Below are positions 62,175 to 64,000 of a stretch of 64,000 nt of DNA, piece after piece. Origin of the DNA: Cellulomonas timonensis (GTDB lineage Bacteria; Actinomycetota; Actinomycetes; Actinomycetales; Cellulomonadaceae). The stretch spans positions 62,001-126,000 of the forward strand of contig NZ_FCOT01000013.1 of NCBI RefSeq assembly GCF_900046455.1, given 5' to 3'. Both the position numbers and the translations under genes were made by a program. The notes beneath the pieces are model-generated. The model did not search any database. It saw only the letters and a program-made list of their open reading frames with translations, and was not told where the DNA came from. Each line of letters begins with the position of its first letter. Positions within the stretch are counted from its first letter, which is position 1.

Positions 62175-63371
62175 TCAGGCCCCGGCGACCTCGTCCGCGA
62201 GCTCCCCGGCGGCCGGCTCTGCCGTGCGTGTCGCGCGCAGGGCCTGGTCGAGGTCGCGCCACACGTCCTCCACGTCCTCGATGCCGACGGACAGCCGCAG
62301 CAGGTCCTCGGGCACCGTGAGCGACTCGGTGGCGAACCGGCGCCGGCGCTCCAGTGTCGACTCGACCCCGCCGAGGCTCGTCGCCGGCACCCACAGCCGC
62401 ACCGCGCGAGTCACCGCGTCGGCCGCGTCGGCGCCGCCGCGCGGGCGCACCCCGATGATGGACCCGAACCCGTTCATCAGGCGGGCGGCCCGCTCGTGGC
62501 CCGGATCGCCCGGCAGGCTCGGGTGGCGCACCTCCAGCACGTCCGGGTGCTCGGCGAGGCGGCGGGCGAGCTCGACGGCGGTGGCCTGCGAGCGCTCCAC
62601 CCGCAGGGCCAGCGTGCGCAGGCCGCGCAGCGCGAGCCACACCTCGAATGGCCCGGCGATGGCGCCGTGCAGCGTGCGGTGGGCCAGCACGCGGGCGTGC
62701 AGCGCCGCGTCGTCGGCCAGCACCGCCCCGAGCACCACGTCGGAGTGGCCCGCGAGGTACTTCGTCACCGAGTGGACCACCAGGTCCGCGCCCAGGGACA
62801 GCGGGCGCTGGCCCAGCGGTGTGGCGAAGGTGTTGTCGACGGCGACCAGCGCGCCGACGGCGTGGGCGCCCGCCACCAGCGCGGGCAGGTCCGCGACCTC
62901 GAGCATCGGGTTCGTGGGCGACTCGACCCACAGCATCGACGTGGGGGCGGCCGACAACTCGGCGAGGACCGCTGCGGTGTCGTCGATGTCCACGAGGACC
63001 ACCTCGACGGACGAGCGCTCGGTGAGCTCCTGGGCGTAGCCGAGGGTCACCTGGTACGAGTGGCGCGGCATGACCACGCGCCCACCGACCGGGACCAGGG
63101 AGAACGCCGCGGCGATGGCCGCCATGCCCGAGCCGAAGACCAGGCCCGGGCGGGTCGAGCCCTCAAGCGCCGCCAGGGCTTGCTCGAACGGCTGCCAGGT
63201 CTCGGTGCCGCCCCGCGCGTACAGCAGCTCGCCGGGTCCGGGAACGCCCGTCGAGACGTAGGTCGAGGACAACACGAGCGGGGGGTTCAGCGGGGAGCCC
63301 TGTGCCCGGGCGGGGCGGCCGGCCGTCACCGCGACGGTCGCCGGGGACAGGTCGGCAGGCTCATGGGGCAT
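62175..63371 (-). CDS. Cys/Met-metabolism PLP enzyme (cystathionine gamma-synthase type)
   Basis: A 398-residue fold-type I PLP enzyme of the trans-sulfuration family. The Schiff-base lysine is about residue 204 in HSVTKYLAGHSDVVLG; other blocks are YARGGTETWQPFEQALAALEG, VFGSGMAAIAAAF and SPTNPMLEVADLPAL. It could be cystathionine gamma-synthase, gamma-lyase or a related sulfhydrylase; the sequence alone does not separate these. The ATG lies six bases after TAATCT, the leaderless pattern. It is divergent from ddl, where actinobacteria often have other genes, so it may be a local insertion. Confidence 0.9.
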   Translation of the reverse strand: MPHEPADLSPATVAVTAGRPARAQGSPLNPPLVLSSTYVSTGVPGPGELLYARGGTETWQPFEQALAALEGSTRPGLVFGSGMAAIAAAFSLVPVGGRVVMPRHSYQVTLGYAQELTERSSVEVVLVDIDDTAAVLAELSAAPTSMLWVESPTNPMLEVADLPALVAGAHAVGALVAVDNTFATPLGQRPLSLGADLVVHSVTKYLAGHSDVVLGAVLADDAALHARVLAHRTLHGAIAGPFEVWLALRGLRTLALRVERSQATAVELARRLAEHPDVLEVRHPSLPGDPGHERAARLMNGFGSIIGVRPRGGADAADAVTRAVRLWVPATSLGGVESTLERRRRFATESLTVPEDLLRLSVGIEDVEDVWRDLDQALRATRTAEPAAGELADEVAGA

Positions 63372-63482
63372 ACGCGCAGATTACTCGCGCCGCTGTGCCG
63401 GGGGGATCGGGCTGCAGCCAGCGGACGCCGAGATGTCCGGTCTTGCCGGTCCGTGGCGCGACCCGCGGTAAGGTCGCACGCG

Positions 63483-64000
63483 ATGGAGACGAGCACGCAA
63501 TCCCACGACATCCCCACGACCCCGGCCCCTGTGGCGCGACCACGCGTCCTGCTGCTCTTCGGCGGCCGATCGGGGGAGCACGCGATCAGCTGCGCGACGG
63601 CCGGCGGCGTGCTGCGCGCGATCGACGCCGACCGCTACGACGTGCTCGCCGTCGGCATCACGCCGACGGGCCGCTGGGTGAGCGTCGACCCGGACCCGGA
63701 CCACTGGGCGATCACCGACGGCCGGCTGCCCGAGGTCGCCGACGCGCCCGAGCGCATCCTGCTGCCGCAGTCTGCTGACGAGCGCTCCGTCCACGTGCTC
63801 GACGGCGGCGGCCTGCCGCGCGACCTCGGCCAGGTCGACGTCGTGTTCCCGCTGCTCCACGGGCCGTTCGGCGAGGACGGGACGCTGCAGGGCATGCTCG
63901 AGCTGGCCGACCTGCGCTACGTCGGCGCCGGGGTGCTGGCGTCGGCCGTCGGCATGGACAAGCAGTACATGAAGCTCGTCCTGGCCGGGCAGGGGCTGCC
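63483..64000 (+). CDS. ddl: D-alanine-D-alanine ligase, N-terminal part (cut by window edge)
   Basis: Ddl joins two D-alanines for the peptidoglycan stem peptide. The open frame from ATG 63483 runs off the window, giving about 172 residues: VLLLFGGRSGEHAISCATAGGVL at the N-terminus, the pre-ATP-grasp block VVFPLLHGPFGEDGTLQGMLEL and RYVGAGVLASAVGMDKQYMKLVL. These match Ddl closely. A TAAGGT hexamer lies eight bases upstream of the ATG and no ribosome site is evident. Its place after gpsA matches the known actinobacterial order, apart from the inserted trans-sulfuration gene. Confidence 0.95.
   Translation, partial: METSTQSHDIPTTPAPVARPRVLLLFGGRSGEHAISCATAGGVLRAIDADRYDVLAVGITPTGRWVSVDPDPDHWAITDGRLPEVADAPERILLPQSADERSVHVLDGGGLPRDLGQVDVVFPLLHGPFGEDGTLQGMLELADLRYVGAGVLASAVGMDKQYMKLVLAGQGL

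Overview
The window is a very GC-rich stretch of chromosome from an actinobacterium, most likely of the Micrococcales (Cellulomonas/Oerskovia-like). The evidence is the strong G/C preference at third codon positions, frequent GTG starts, the orders gatCAB and tRNA-Gln/tRNA-Glu - IclR regulator - leuCD - murA - plsC - gpsA - ddl, a sugar ABC importer without its own ATPase, a DasR-type PTS locus, and many starts that look leaderless (a TAnnnT hexamer about 6 bases before an ATG or GTG). The genus is inference.

Layout. 1-4.2 kb: end of a GNAT enzyme, a small conserved protein and gatC-gatA-gatB (Glu/Asp-tRNA amidotransferase). 4.2-9 kb: a TipAS-type MerR regulator, a DNA photolyase, a GNAT acetyltransferase and a POT peptide transporter. 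9-15.9 kb: a LacI regulator divergent from a sugar-uptake operon (lipoprotein, two permeases, GH3 glycosidase), with a palindromic operator between them. 15.9-27.9 kb: a pterin dehydratase/VOC fusion, then the branched-chain amino acid block ilvD, ilvB, a racemase-family gene, ilvN, ilvC, ASCH protein, leuB, ilvE and cimA. ilvB and cimA are each preceded by a leader peptide and a terminator typical of attenuation. 27.9-37.3 kb: PknH-like sensor protein, lipoate ligase, LytR-CpsA-Psr protein, degenerate Nudix protein, DUF5996 protein, YggS, YccF, YbaK and a DUF3516 helicase. 37.3-40.8 kb: a GlcNAc/glucose-type PTS locus (IIC, DasR-like GntR regulator, two IIB proteins, IIA) with two dre-like operators. 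40.8-48 kb: acyltransferase-like membrane protein, unknown protein, methyltransferase, FAH-family enzyme, gltX, CPBP protease and HAD hydrolase. 48-51.1 kb: a broken MMPL transporter gene and its divergent TetR regulator. 51.3-58.1 kb: tRNA-Gln(CUG), tRNA-Glu(CUC), an HPF-like protein, IclR regulator, leuCD, an MFS transporter and murA. 58.1-64 kb: GNAT, a peptidoglycan-binding adaptor protein, plsC, gpsA, a trans-sulfuration enzyme and the start of ddl.

How it fits together. The largest theme is branched-chain amino acid synthesis: citramalate synthase (CimA), LeuCD and LeuB can supply 2-ketobutyrate without threonine, and IlvBN-IlvC-IlvD-IlvE complete isoleucine and valine. Control appears to combine two leader-peptide attenuators with an IclR (NdgR/LtbR-type) regulator beside leuCD. 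The second theme is carbohydrate scavenging (xylo/cello-oligosaccharide ABC system and amino-sugar PTS). The third is envelope building (murA, ddl, plsC, LCP protein).

Sequence quality. At 60069-60154 there is a corrupted copy of an Illumina Nextera adapter between two copies of one coding segment; removing the 163-bp unit restores the reading frame. A 46-bp tandem duplication in the MMPL gene shows a similar base-change pattern. These are probably assembly artefacts. I did not find a convincing wholly new system. The best biological leads are the racemase-like gene inside the ilv operon, which lacks one catalytic residue, and the paired attenuators.
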